Assembly (NCBI GenBank): GCA_023634235.1
Contig: JAMKCF010000022.1
Span: 2,782,541 to 2,846,540 of the forward strand
DNA length: 64,000 nt
Direction of reading: 5' to 3'
Source: Pisaster brevispinus
Lineage: Eukaryota > Echinodermata > Asteroidea > Forcipulatida > Asteriidae
Each line of letters begins with the position of its first letter. Position 1 is the stretch's first letter. The position numbers and the translations under genes were made by a program. This document shows, piece by piece, positions 36,401-45,816 of the stretch. Under the pieces are notes generated by a model, which was not told the origin of the DNA, searched no databases, and saw only the letters and a list, made by a program, of their open reading frames with translations.

Positions 36401-38336
36401 CTATTGTAAATACCATACATTCACAGAGGACTCAACCTTCAGTAAACATGTCCTTTATTCCTCTCCATGTTTCAGATTGTCAGTGACGAAATAAAGTAAT
36501 TGCACGCAAATCAGAAAGTAAAAGCCGTTTCCTCGCCTGTAATTATACCCCGGGTCACATTTGGTGGAAGATCCAGGGTTCGAGGAACAACAACGGTCAC
36601 ATCTATTCCTACTGATTTTGTCGTCTGTCTGAAAAATAAAACTGCGCTTCAGCTAAGAAGCGGATGGTGTAAAATCAACTGTCACCCTGGCCGATCTCGG
36701 CCCCGCCCGCTAGCCTACCCTTCTGAAGAGAAATATCCCACTACGGGTACACCGACCATCGACTCAACCTTCAGTAAACATGTCCTTTATTCCTCTCCAT
36801 GTTTCAGGTAATTACATCTTTATTATTTTCCTTGTATACCAACCAGTGCATACAACAGTAATATGAAAATCTTTTGGGAAAAATTTCCATATACGGCCAC
36901 CACTTTCCTAAGGGATTTATTTGATATTTTAATGGGCGTTGGACTTAATTATATATTTTTTTAAATATTCCTCTTGAGGAATTGATAGCTATAAAAAGCT
37001 AAATTTTGACCTTTAAAAAATTAAATTCAAGCGCATATATGTCATCGTGCGGACGGAACTCTCGCGCACTCTTGCCCAAAGGAACAAAAATGGAGTCTAG
37101 CGAGCAGCGTTGTCAAGACCACCATAGACCAGAAAATGGCTTAATTTCCCTGATTCTGACACTTTGTAACACAAAGTTCAAAGTGCCTGTGCCTCTTTGT
37201 ATACATTCTGTCAACCCTTATAGACATATAAGGATATAATTTGACCTAAATTAACGGCATATAAAGTGGTGGCCAGACAGTGAGACACAGAATTTTTATC
37301 TTTTGTTGGGGACCTTACAACTTCAAGGCTTACTCTGGGCCCAATTTCATAGCACTGCTTAACAGTAAGCAAATTTTCATGCTAACTATAGCAGAAAAAT
37401 TTGCTTAAACGTAACCGTATTTCATAGGTTAGCAAGAAAATTTTTAGTTGCGATGGTTCACAATAACCAACGCGTTGCAACGGTTTACGTATAAAAGATA
37501 AGCCATTGATTTATTGTGGACCAGTGTTGCGCACAGAATACTATTGAATACCGTCTTACGGCATGTCGTGGACCAGCGTTGCACGCAGCATACCAGTGAT
37601 ACAAGTGACGGCGGCCATTTTTGTTATCGGAAGGCGACGATTCGGAATAAACGATGGGAATTTATCATTTTTTGCACCTTTTTTTGCGGAGTGGATTTTC
37701 TGGACCCACCCCGAGCTCACTGTGAAAACAATGAACACATAGAGCCTAATTTTGGCTAGCTCCATTTTCAAAAGAGAAGTCCAGGTGCATAAACGTGAAG
37801 GGGAAAAAGTTTCGAATAGGATTTTGTACATGATGACCTATGAGGGTCGGGGAGACGATAGCGGAACGAACCGAATAGTTCTAGGAGTAGGCATGGATTT
37901 GCATTGTTATGTCATTTTCATAGTACAGAGTAAGCACCGGGAGGTAAGCATGCCTTTTCGTGTGCTATTAGTCTAGCAGCGCTATGAAATGGACATTGCA
38001 CAGTAAGCACAAAATCGGCTGTTAAAAAACTCTATGAAATTGGGCCTGGCCTGGACTGGAGGGCAGGGCTAGTTATTTTAAACTGTCTTGATTGTGTGAA
38101 AAGTAACTTACTAATTTACTTTTTACTTCACTTGTTAAGTTGTACTTAGAATTTGATAAAACTTTCCGTAGTTAACAATAAATCAAGCATACATTGTAAA
38201 CATTCAATTAAAATAACACTTCAAATTCAAAGTTTGGAAATGCAATGATTTACTGAAAAAAAAGTTAATTCTTTACACAAATAAAATGAAGGTAAATTCG
38301 CTTACGCTCAGGTGCGTTTTCTGGAACGTCAGCCAT
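24499..38336 (-). CDS. NUBP1: NUBP1, cytosolic Fe-S cluster assembly scaffold P-loop NTPase (C-terminus not in window)
   Basis: Seven minus-strand exons, in order: 38306-38336, 35290-35394, 33312-33445, 31622-31723, 30921-31011, 26286-26440, 24499-24609. All have GT-AG borders and matching phases. They encode residues 1-243, starting [10 protein letters not shown]. The N-terminal Fe-S ligands are C12, C26, C29 and C35, Walker A is GKGGVGKS at 66-73, switch-like motifs are [11 protein letters not shown] and [11 protein letters not shown], and the C-terminal bridging pair CPKC is at 239-242. NUBP1 works with NUBP2 as the scaffold that builds 4Fe-4S clusters in the cytosol. Family members are about 320 residues, so roughly 80 C-terminal residues are missing. 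The exon after 24499 is absent from 22260-24498, which is duplicated or non-coding DNA. It lies left of the window or has been lost. Confidence 0.95.
24781..24837. repeat. Perfect 20-bp inverted repeat (hairpin) in NUBP1 intron
   Basis: Arms tgcatgacaagtagactgac (24781-24800) and its exact complement (24818-24837) surround a 17-bp GC-rich loop that can itself partly pair. It sits just upstream, in gene orientation, of the last visible NUBP1 exon. Origin is unknown; it may be a small foldback element. Confidence 0.85.
25061..25558. repeat. Nested direct and inverted repeats in NUBP1 intron
   Basis: A 72-bp direct repeat (25061-25132 and 25395-25466, sharing caatcacaccaata-like and gacagttatgcggagct segments) is combined with an inverted repeat whose arms are 25265-25325 and 25483-25558. 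The right arm has an extra segment of about 16 bp. This looks like a composite or rearranged foldback transposon. Confidence 0.75.
25612..25700 (-). mobile_element. Degenerate SINE relic with B-box-like motif
   Basis: The minus strand contains gggttcaattcctggtcg, matching the B-box region of the SINE at 31806-32168 (gggttcgaatcctggtcg). The A-box half is eroded. A second partial match (gggtggctagtctggg) occurs near 25840. Confidence 0.4.
26941..30235 (-). mobile_element. LINE 3' end, ORF2 C-terminus, expanded by an internal minisatellite
   Basis: Read on the minus strand, 30235 to about 30032 encodes LINE C-terminal blocks ([30 protein letters not shown]). After the minisatellite, 27284-27036 encodes [20 protein letters not shown] and a final [14 protein letters not shown]. 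The element ends in a run of TTATTATT type on that strand (26945-26975). These are the usual closing blocks of CR1/L2-type LINEs. It is 5'-truncated and lies in a NUBP1 intron in the same orientation as the gene. Confidence 0.85.
27196..30031. repeat. 84-bp minisatellite, 33 full units plus one partial
   Basis: Units start agcatggtgtttgtagag; 27 are 84 bp and six are 83 bp (gctgcttgtag instead of gctgtcttgtgg), giving 2766 bp plus a partial last unit. On the minus strand an 84-bp unit is 28 codons ([15 protein letters not shown]...), so the array reads as open frames broken only at the 83-bp units. Those frames are repeat by-products, not genes. Variation between units is low, implying recent expansion or homogenisation. 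Confidence 0.95.
30285..30392 (-). mobile_element. tRNA-derived SINE, family 2 (NUBP1 intron)
   Basis: Minus strand: cctcagttggtagagcgcc (A-box region) and caggttcaaatcctg (B-box region), with ttgacaa motifs at both sides as in the copies at 7730 and 17258. Confidence 0.7.
30732..30851. mobile_element. Foldback MITE, gggcc-aatttcatggctctgc family
   Basis: Inverted ends: gggccttatttcatggctctgc at the left and the near-complement gcagagccatgaaatttggcc at the right, 120 bp in all. It lies 69 bp from NUBP1 exon 5. The same ends occur at 34735-34987, 37337-38047 and other sites. Confidence 0.8.
31470..31601. mobile_element. Decayed foldback MITE of the same family
   Basis: The right end reads cccatgaaattgggcag, and the interior has the typical gcagaattctgcggttac and agtaagcac segments. 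The left end (ctgccccacttttatgg) is eroded. It lies just beyond NUBP1 exon 4. Confidence 0.5.
31806..32168 (-). mobile_element. Full-length SINE with tRNA-Leu(CAA)-like head
   Basis: On the minus strand the head is a tRNA-like fold: a seven-pair acceptor stem with wobbles (tgtcgtg/cgtgaca), D-arm gccgagcggataagagc, an anticodon stem around ctCAAgt, a long variable region and B box gggttcgaatcc. It continues through about 270 bp of body and ends in an (ATT)n tail at 31806-31824. Mispairing in the T stem and the body argue for a SINE, not a tRNA gene. Confidence 0.82.
32170..32515 (+). mobile_element. LINE 3' end fragment (second family member)
   Basis: Codons from 32191 read [20 protein letters not shown] and then [10 protein letters not shown], the closing blocks of CR1/L2-like LINEs, followed by a 3' untranslated part and an (ATT)n tail near 32495-32508. 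The SINE at 31806-32168 abuts its 5' side in opposite orientation. Confidence 0.75.
33553..33740. mobile_element. Probable partial foldback MITE
   Basis: Begins gggcccaatttcataaaac, like the left end of the gggcc-aatttcat family, and has gctaagtaaag and gcttaacagctttatgaag at the other side. The ends match only loosely. Confidence 0.45.
33763..35113. mobile_element. Penelope-like element (PLE), rearranged with inverted 3' ends
   Basis: From about 33930 the plus strand encodes PLE reverse-transcriptase blocks: [20 protein letters not shown] and WFDDTF, with canonical YVDD altered. Further on come GIY-YIG endonuclease-end blocks, [11 protein letters not shown] and EIRKPKPSLNR near 34617-34730. 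From 33928 leftward the minus strand encodes the same C-terminal end ([22 protein letters not shown]). The outer ends (33763 rightward and 35113 leftward) are inverted copies beginning tttttggaattgatgg. Thus an inverted 3' segment is joined directly to the reverse-transcriptase region. Several stops show it is dead. It lies in the NUBP1 intron between exons 2 and 3. Confidence 0.8.
34735..34987. mobile_element. Foldback MITE inserted in the Penelope-like element
   Basis: Ends agcccaatttcatggctctgcttac and its near-complement gtaagcagagccatgaaattaggccc. It interrupts the C-terminal coding end of the PLE. The inverted copy of that same PLE segment at 33880-33925 lacks it and serves as an empty-site reference, leaving only a short duplication (ag or cag). 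Confidence 0.8.
36109..36866. repeat. Three direct copies of an LTR-like segment
   Basis: The segment gactcaaccttcagtaaaca with following cctttattcctctccatgt occurs at 36109-36232, 36411-36475 and 36761-36866. The first and third continue into gtaattacatctttatt; the second stops at CAG and continues into different sequence. Between copies two and three, cacatttggtggaag resembles an LTR end plus primer-binding site, so a small LTR or TRIM element is possible but unproven. Confidence 0.6.
37337..38047. mobile_element. Large or composite foldback element
   Basis: Left end gggcccaatttcatagcact and right end ctctatgaaattgggcc are inverted copies of the family termini, 711 bp apart. Small inner copies of similar ends (ttagcaagaaaat; gcagcgctatgaaatgg) suggest nested insertions. 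Confidence 0.65.
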
Positions 38337-39769
38337 CTTGCGAAAATAGCAGACGAATTTGAGAGGGCGCCCTCATGCGACGGAACACGATCATTTTGAA
38401 AAGTTTGAAAGGCTTCACAAACTTTTAAAACTTTATGATAAACATCTTTTTTGTATTAAACCTCACCTGTTCAAAATTTTAAAATTAAGCTGATTTAAGT
38501 CATGTTTGTCATCTCAACTTCAAACGGATTTATTTATTTATTTATTTATTTATTTATTGTCTTTACAATTTTGCGTAACCTTGTTGTAATGTTGGTCTTT
38601 GCATAGTTTTCTGCATTTCCTCCAGCTGTGACGTCACGAATACAAATAGAACATTTTTGTAGCTTAAACTCCAACAGAAAGCTCTTTGGTGAAAGAAGAA
38701 AAAACTCACTCCTCCCTTCCCAAACACCCCTCCCTCTACTCCACCCCACCCATCCAGCCAGGCTTCCCGAATCAAGCTGTGGCCCGTCAGTAGTTTTTTA
38801 GGAGTATTATGGTTTTTAAGCTTCTGCGTCAAAATCATTACAATTGTAAAAAAAGTAACGAAATAATTGCCAAAAAGTGAACAATTATTTTGCAGATTTA
38901 TTGTTTATGGACCATTTTTATAACAATTTTGATTTCGGAAGTGCTTGGTTGTTTCATTTAGTCGTGCATGAAGGGGCGGCAGATCTAAAAGCTGTTTTTT
39001 CCCTCACACCAAGTAGCTATTTATTTTGTATGGATTCCAAAAATGTACGTTTAAGATACTGCGGGGGGGGGGGGCAATCCGCCATTAATGAGAAATGTCT
39101 ATTCTGTGATCCGTAATGAAACTAGGGCCGTTTTCGAAACAACGTCTTTAGGCTCTGGCTCATGCTTCAGCTGTTTGAAGCGCATGGTATTCAAAATAAT
39201 GGACGGAGCCACGAGCTCCCCACCGTGGTTTCGAAAATACCCCCAATGGTCTCCCCATTCCATGCATTGTTGATCTTTATACTGCAGTCAACACTTGACA
39301 ATAATCTCTATGATGGTGTTCAAACTCCATGTCATCTTACATGTCACGGACTATTATATATAGATTGTGTTTCGTCTGATAATTTTGGCAAATTTTTTGA
39401 TAATCAGAGGAGTTTTGTTTTCACTCCGTGTGAATCACAAGTACATGTACAGTGGATGGAAAGGCTAATTGGTTTGGAGTGGATACATGTTTACCATGCA
39501 ATTAGGTCGTTTGGAAAAAGTTACAATATTTAGTGCGTGTACCTTGAAATCCCTTTGAAAAAAACTTGCGTTAAGTAATTTTTTTAGCCTTTACCCTAAC
39601 AAGATGATTGCCACCGGTTGCTGATTTTATTTTTGAAATATCACTGAGGGCATTTGCTGGATTTTTCACCTTGGGGTGTTGAAACACAGGTGAGGCTCAA
39701 AGGCGCACTTATAGATTACTAAGGGTTGTAAAGCGTACACAACATTGATTAATCTACAGCACATTTGGA
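38337..39769. other. Divergent intergenic region between NUBP1 and ERR-like 1
   Basis: The two genes point away from each other across 1.4 kb. It contains a (TTTA)n microsatellite at 38529-38558 and a run of twelve or more G near 39062-39074. I see no clear TATA box or other core promoter. Open frames at 38877-39533 lack coding features. Confidence 0.5.
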
Positions 39770-42700
39770 ATGGAGGAAGGAAACCTAGACGACAACGCTA
39801 GCTGCTCCTCCTGTGAGAACACCGACGGGTTGTCGACAGACAGCAAACGACGCTGTGTTGTGTGTTGTGGGCTGGCGACCGGTTACCACTACGGTGTGGC
39901 TTCTTGTGAAGCATGCAAGGCATTCTTCAAGAGGACCGTTCAAAGTAAGTCCTGCCAAACTTTTAAAGTCTCAATTTTTTTGTAACCTTATTCTTATCTC
40001 CACACAGACAAAATTGAATTGCAAAGTTTGTCGAACTAGAGTATTTGCTGTAAAATGTGATGGCGCATTTTACCACAAAATTTACAAATCTGATGTTCAT
40101 CTTTTACAGGATATGAACTACAGTTATTGAGCATCTATTTGGTACTCCCTGTGGTTATTAATCAAAACTATCATCTCATTCTAATATATTCAGAGAATAT
40201 TTCCTACTCGTGCACGGAAAATCGACAGTGCCAACTTTCTCAGGGGAAGCGTAGAAGATGCCAGGCCTGCAGATACGACAGATGCATCCAAGCAGGCATG
40301 ATGGTCGACGGTGAGAGACAGTGCTCGTGCTGGGGAAGAGAGCCCCAGGACTTTTATCATGCAGCCACCATATTGGCCATGTTCCCTGTATCCAGTAACA
40401 GTAATGGATACTTATATTCATTGTACTAAAAGGAACCAGACTATTTTTTTAAATTCAAGCTTCGGTTTGATTACAATGAATTGAATGTGAGAAGATCAAG
40501 ATGGCCCACCATGATAAATGTCTATTTTGTAAAACATTGCTATCTAGCATAAATGGGTTACCAGTTAACACCATTGAATTAATACCGGTTACTTGTTATT
40601 ACATTGGTACTTGGTAAAACGTGTCACTTCAAAGAAATGGGTCAAGCCATGCCAGGGATTACACAATCAGTGCATGAGACTTGTTACCTTTAAATTGTTG
40701 ATTAGCAAATAAATTGGACCATTATCGTATCGAATACTTTTTACAGTATCCCTATATAATCACCTTTATCATCAATCTTATCACTTCTTGATGCACCTCA
40801 TGCGTCTGGGATCGGGTGTAACTTGTCCAATACATTATGGGTATTTTCCCTAAAAGAATGCACAAAAAAGGGTTGGGACAAAATGAACCTTATGGGGAAG
40901 AAAACAGTGTGGGTCAAGCGCCATACTTCGGGTATCTGAGGTTTGGGAGTACTCAAAATGGCCCGGTTGTGGTGAAGCCTATTGACCTAACGTCTACACC
41001 TAAACGTCATTTTTCGCTTACAGTGTAAATAAATTTTAACTATACACCAAATGACAATAAATTAAACATTCAATACTTTTAGGTGTTCGTGTCAACAGAA
41101 ACAAAGGAGGAAGGCAGAAGTATAGACGTCGACCCGACGAGAGAGACTTCTCTCCCGCTACGACGGGGAAGAAGAGAAGGCACATCCTCGGTAAAAAAAA
41201 AAAATTATTATTAGATAAAGGGAAAAGAAAAAGTGATTTAAAAAAGAAGAAGAAAGTAAGTTGTAATTTAAGGACAAATTCTCTGCAGAAAAATAATATA
41301 TTTCCTGCTGAGTAATTCAAATTACGATTACTTTCTCCAGACAGTCCAAACATGGTAGAGTCCAAATGGTGTATAGGCATGAACATGAGCTAGGCCTGTG
41401 CCATTGGTTGTAAGCCCCAACTTGTCTCAAAACCAACCACTTTTCCTTGTCTTTTTGTTAATTACTTCTCCAGCTTTGGAGTTTTCTGAGCGCCTTCTGG
41501 AGATCGAACCCGAAGTCCTGAAGATAACGATACCAGAGGAGGTGATTCAAAAGCGCAAACTGGCAGGTGGGAAAATTCTTCCGCAAGATCTAGCCCCGGC
41601 CATGAAGTTAATGGCTGAGATGGCGGACAGAGCCTTGATCACTACCGTACGATGGGCTAAACAAGTCCCCGGTAAGCAGAGCTGAGGCATACCCTTAATT
41701 GTTAGTGTTTAAACAGCGGGATCAGGTCCTGATTTCAACAAATCTGCTTGGCAAATTTCTTTGCTAGCGGAAAGTGACCGGAACACCATTCGCATCAGTT
41801 TTGCGGCATTGTGGCTGCTAAGCGAGGACACCAACTGTTTATGCTTACCAGCTTTACCGTGTAGATATGCAGTCACCATTTTCAGTCAGGTGTTATAGTT
41901 CATCTACCCTTCAACCCCCCTCAGGCTGTAATGATATGGAATGGTCGACTAGTAAAAAGAGAGATATTTTATTGTAGCCTCATGACCTCTGACTGTTCTG
42001 TTAAACTTCATCTCTTGACGTTACAAGATAATAATCCACACATCTTTGAACTGATGATACCTTTTGTGTAAACGAATCCTGACTAGGTTTTGACAAACTG
42101 TGCCTGAACAATCAGATGGCCCTGCTCTGCAACTCGTGGATGGAGGTGCTTCTGACCAACGTCATCTACAGGACGTCCGTCTTCATCGAAGGCAACGACA
42201 TCGTGTACTTCGCGAAGGGTCTTCTCGTGTACAGGGAGGACTTGTACTCGTCGCCTGACTGGAGCACCAGTACAACTCTGCTCATCTTCGACCAGATCAT
42301 GAATGTAGTCAACCGGTTCAGACTGCTGAAGCTCAGCAAGGGCATCGTGGTCATACTCAAGGCGATGATGCTCTTTAACGCAGGTAACGCGGGGTCAAAT
42401 CCCACTGGTAGTTGTTTGTTTTGAAGAAGGTGGTTCAAGGTCACGTTTTACTTACAAATCAAGTAAGTACATACCGTAAGTATACTTGGGAGTATCTTAA
42501 ATAACACACCTGGATTCATCTGGGGTTGCGTCCCTCGTCCGCCAAGACTAAGACACTCTGGGTCTGATCAGTGAGTGAACTGGGTTTTGTTTCTTCACGT
42601 GACTTCGTGTGCTTACGACTAACGCACACAATATTGCAGTGAACTGTTTTAGAGCAAAATCTTGCGGGTTTTGGGTTCGGAACAGGATTAAAATAAGATC

Positions 42701-43314
42701 AATTACATGTGCTTTTCTGATCTTCAGATTTCGCGATAATGTGATTGCCAATTTCAAAATTTCATTGATTTGGGAATTATTTTAGTGTGTGAAAAAAAAA
42801 CACCAAACCAACGACAGATTAGTATGAAGTGTATAGTACTGTGTAAACCTCTGAGAGGTGTGGGGATCGGACTGACGAAGCCCTAGACGATCGGTGAGGG
42901 TATGATTGATGGGACAGCCAATAAACTTTGCTTGCTTTTAATAGTCTTTCCATTTATTACAATCATTTGACAGGTCCGTCTTTGTCCAACCGTCTCCCCC
43001 TACAATCTATGCAAGAAATCCAAGACATCCAGTCCACCGTGCAGGACGCCTTACACTACCGCATCCAGCAGGACCACCCCGGCGACAACCGCCTGGTGTA
43101 CCACCTCATGATGCTCATGCCCCTCATCAAGGATGTTGCCCTCACCGTCGCCAGCCAGGTCTGGAGCGAGTTCATACGGGAGCAGATCCCTTTGCAGCAA
43201 CTGCTGAAGGAGGTCCTGCAACCGATCATGCAGGGACAGTCTGGACAGCAGGCGAGCACGGGAACTCCAAGATGCCCTCAGAGCTTCAGAGAGGATCAGA
43301 CGGCTGATCTATGA
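39770..43314 (+). CDS. ERR: Estrogen-related-receptor-like nuclear receptor 1 (NR3B type)
   Basis: Six exons: 39770-39944, 40194-40310, 41083-41190, 41474-41671, 42087-42383, 42974-43314, all in phase, 411 aa. Finger 1 uses C29, C32, C46, C49 with the P-box segment CEACKAFF typical of ERRs (ERs have CEGCKA). Finger 2 uses C65, C71, C81, C84. The C-terminal extension GGRQKYRRR matches the ERR A/T box. The ligand-binding domain, from about residue 150, contains [22 protein letters not shown] and ends with an AF-2-like LLKEVL at 375-380. ERRs bind extended half-sites in DNA, usually without ligand, and often control energy metabolism; that role is assumed from family. The N-terminus is very short (28 residues before finger 1), and the usual G-D after CxxC is C-G. 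An upstream coding exon is possible. Confidence 0.85.
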
Positions 43315-44325
43315 GTACTGCTGATGACCAAAACGGCTGATCTATGAACACTGGTGTTAGAATAGCCGTTTAACTTCGTATAAAAAATATACAAAAAGAA
43401 AACAGCGTGGTTGATAAAAACTGCACACATGACCCGCGTTATTATTTCCACATGAGTCATCGTAATCCACGTACAAATTCTACCCAGTTCTGCACCGTTC
43501 TTCCAGAAGATCCCAAAGGTTACAATGTATACCCTTATTGTCCCCCTCTTTTCTATTAGGGGTACCAATGGTTCCTGATTAAGAGGAGAGACACCTTTTT
43601 CTCACCTACCGGTACTTTCCCCAATATTACAGTCACTGGCACCAAAAATACACACTAAGTTAGAATACCCTCCTGTTCGGACTAAACTCTCCAAATGAAG
43701 GTATTGCAGAACAAGTTGACGTGTCTACGACAACTATACAATATACTACAAAGCTGACAGACGCCTTTACTGTTGGAAATGTTTTAAATTTGTGTTCCTA
43801 TTCAACAATTAAAGGGGAGGTACACCTTCGGTAATTACTTCAAAAGTTAATGACCATTATAACAACTTACTTTGAAAAGAGCACATGTATAGCTGTTGAT
43901 ATATATATAAAACATCAGAAACGAATCCTTTGAATTCATGTAGTTTTAGAGAAAGAAATAATTTTCACCCAAATATTTGAATCCGAGAAAGGCTTCAGGC
44001 ATGAAGCCTTTTTCATAATCTGAAAGCACACAACTCTATGCAACATTTGTGTTTTTCTTTCATTTTGCAACGTTGATGACCAACTGAGCCCACATTTTCA
44101 GAGTTTTGTTATTGTATGCATATGTTGGCATCCCCTGCCTTTAAAAATATACAATTAATGAGAAATTTTATGAGCTACCTTTTTTTAACAAAATGACTTT
44201 GAAATCATTTGGTTTTAAACAAACAGTTTCATAAATGTGTGTTGAACGCAAACAAAAATTGTAACAACATAGTTTGATTTGTTTGACATTCGAGTATTAA
44301 ATCGGTACAAATAATGTTTTAATGC

Positions 44326-44496
44326 ACGTATGTTGCGCACCAATATGTCCTACATGGACCATAATGTCCGACTTAATTTTTGAACCATTGTGTCCGTCCC
44401 AGTGTGTCCGTAAAACCATTGTGGGCGGACACAATGGTTCAAAAATTAAGTCGGACATTATGGTCCATGTAGGACATAATGGTGCGTAACACACGT
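44326..44496. mobile_element. Long hairpin MITE
   Basis: Arms of about 70 bp, nearly perfect complements (gtcctacatggaccataatg and its reverse complement), separated by about 30 bp. Repeats of ttgtgtccg lie in the arms and loop. The ends read acgtatgttgcgcacc and ggtgcgtaacacacgt. Confidence 0.85.
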
Positions 44497-45182
44497 ACAA
44501 CAAGTCATCACAAAACCTTCATAAATTTATCGCCGTCCAAAGTAATAAACGGTAACTGTTTTTATCAAAATAAACCATTGTTCAGTTGTTTAATTTGTCA
44601 GAGGAGAACAAGTTGAAGCCGTAATCGTACTATGCATGCTGTCTACCCTTTTGCTAAATGCACAACTAACTAATACAAAAGGCTATCTTAATGCACTTTG
44701 CCCGAATGGAACACTGTCGACAATTGGGTGTTTTCGAAACTATGGCCTCAGCCTTTAAAGATATGTGGTGCATCATAGATTTCCGGAATACTTTGTTCAT
44801 TCTAGACCTGTTCTCAACAACGCATCGTGAATTTAACCACTGAAAAAAACCTCAAAAAACAAAACATTGACATGATTGGTCACCCTTTCAACATATTCTG
44901 TTATAGTTGTTACTTGCTTTGGATTGTTTTTGTTGCTGGACCGTTACCCTAAATCCCACATTCTTCAAGACAGATTTTCAGAGACAGTATCAGTAACTTC
45001 AAATTCAAAGTAAGCTTACGCTGCCCAAGATATGCTAACCACGGCATTCTGCGTTTATGGTCATCAGTCTTCGAGAATCAGCCATAAATTAATCTGTGCT
45101 AGCCGTGGAAGCGGAGCGTGTTCAGTTTTTAAAACGTGATGTATCGGTATTGCACGCCCACAACTCTTCCCTGTTGACCTGA

Positions 45183-45345
45183 GCCCAATTTCATAGAGCT
45201 GCTTACGCACAAAAAGTTGCTCAGCACAAAAGCTTTGCCATATAGATTACTAGCCAAAATACCATGTTATGTGTCCCATTTGTGACTGGTATCCTGCTCA
45301 TTTTTGTTAAGTATGTTTGTTAATCTCTGTGAATTACGCTTGCGT
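45183..45345. mobile_element. Partial foldback element of the aatttcat family
   Basis: Starts gcccaatttcatagagctgcttac, matching the left end of the family at 37337. The right end is degraded. A neighbouring stretch at 45010-45150 has similar gctaaccacggcattctgcg sequence. Confidence 0.5.
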
Positions 45346-45816
45346 TAAGCGTGGATTTTTCTTTGAAATTTATTTATTTTTGTTTGCCATTGTAAATCGC
45401 TTGACGATAATATTATGGCTTCAAATGGCTTTTGTGCGTGGCTTCAAATGGCTTATGGGGTCTAGAGCCAGAGTCGTAACCTACTAAGCCAATAGACCCA
45501 TATTGCGTTACAAGGTCCATCGCATTGCTCAGGGAAAATCAAAGCACTCCACTCAAAGCTCTTATCTTATCAGTTGCCACTTTGTGATTGTATTTTTAAT
45601 TTTGTTTTTACCAACCCTTGCATGATGTTGCCATATTTGGCATGACGTGACTCGGATGGAAACTCATTTTTAAATAGAGGTTACAGGTCGATGATGATTA
45701 TGCACGATCAGAGCTTGGTGTACTCATACGATCCCATTCTAGTAAAAGCTCACTTGATGGTACAATGTTTGAATCATAAAACTCTTTTGATTTGAAAAAG
45801 TTGGTAAGAGGGACAA

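Larger units (their letters stand above)
43315..45816. other. Intergenic region between the two ERR-like genes
   Basis: No gene recognised in about 2.5 kb. It holds the hairpin element at 44326-44496 and foldback-family sequence near 45010-45345. The rest is AT-rich and unremarkable. Confidence 0.5.

Noticed and set aside
39162..39533. 123-codon frame upstream of ERR-like 1
   Set aside because: No recognisable domain, overlapping frames on the same strand, and no splice sites linking it to the receptor.
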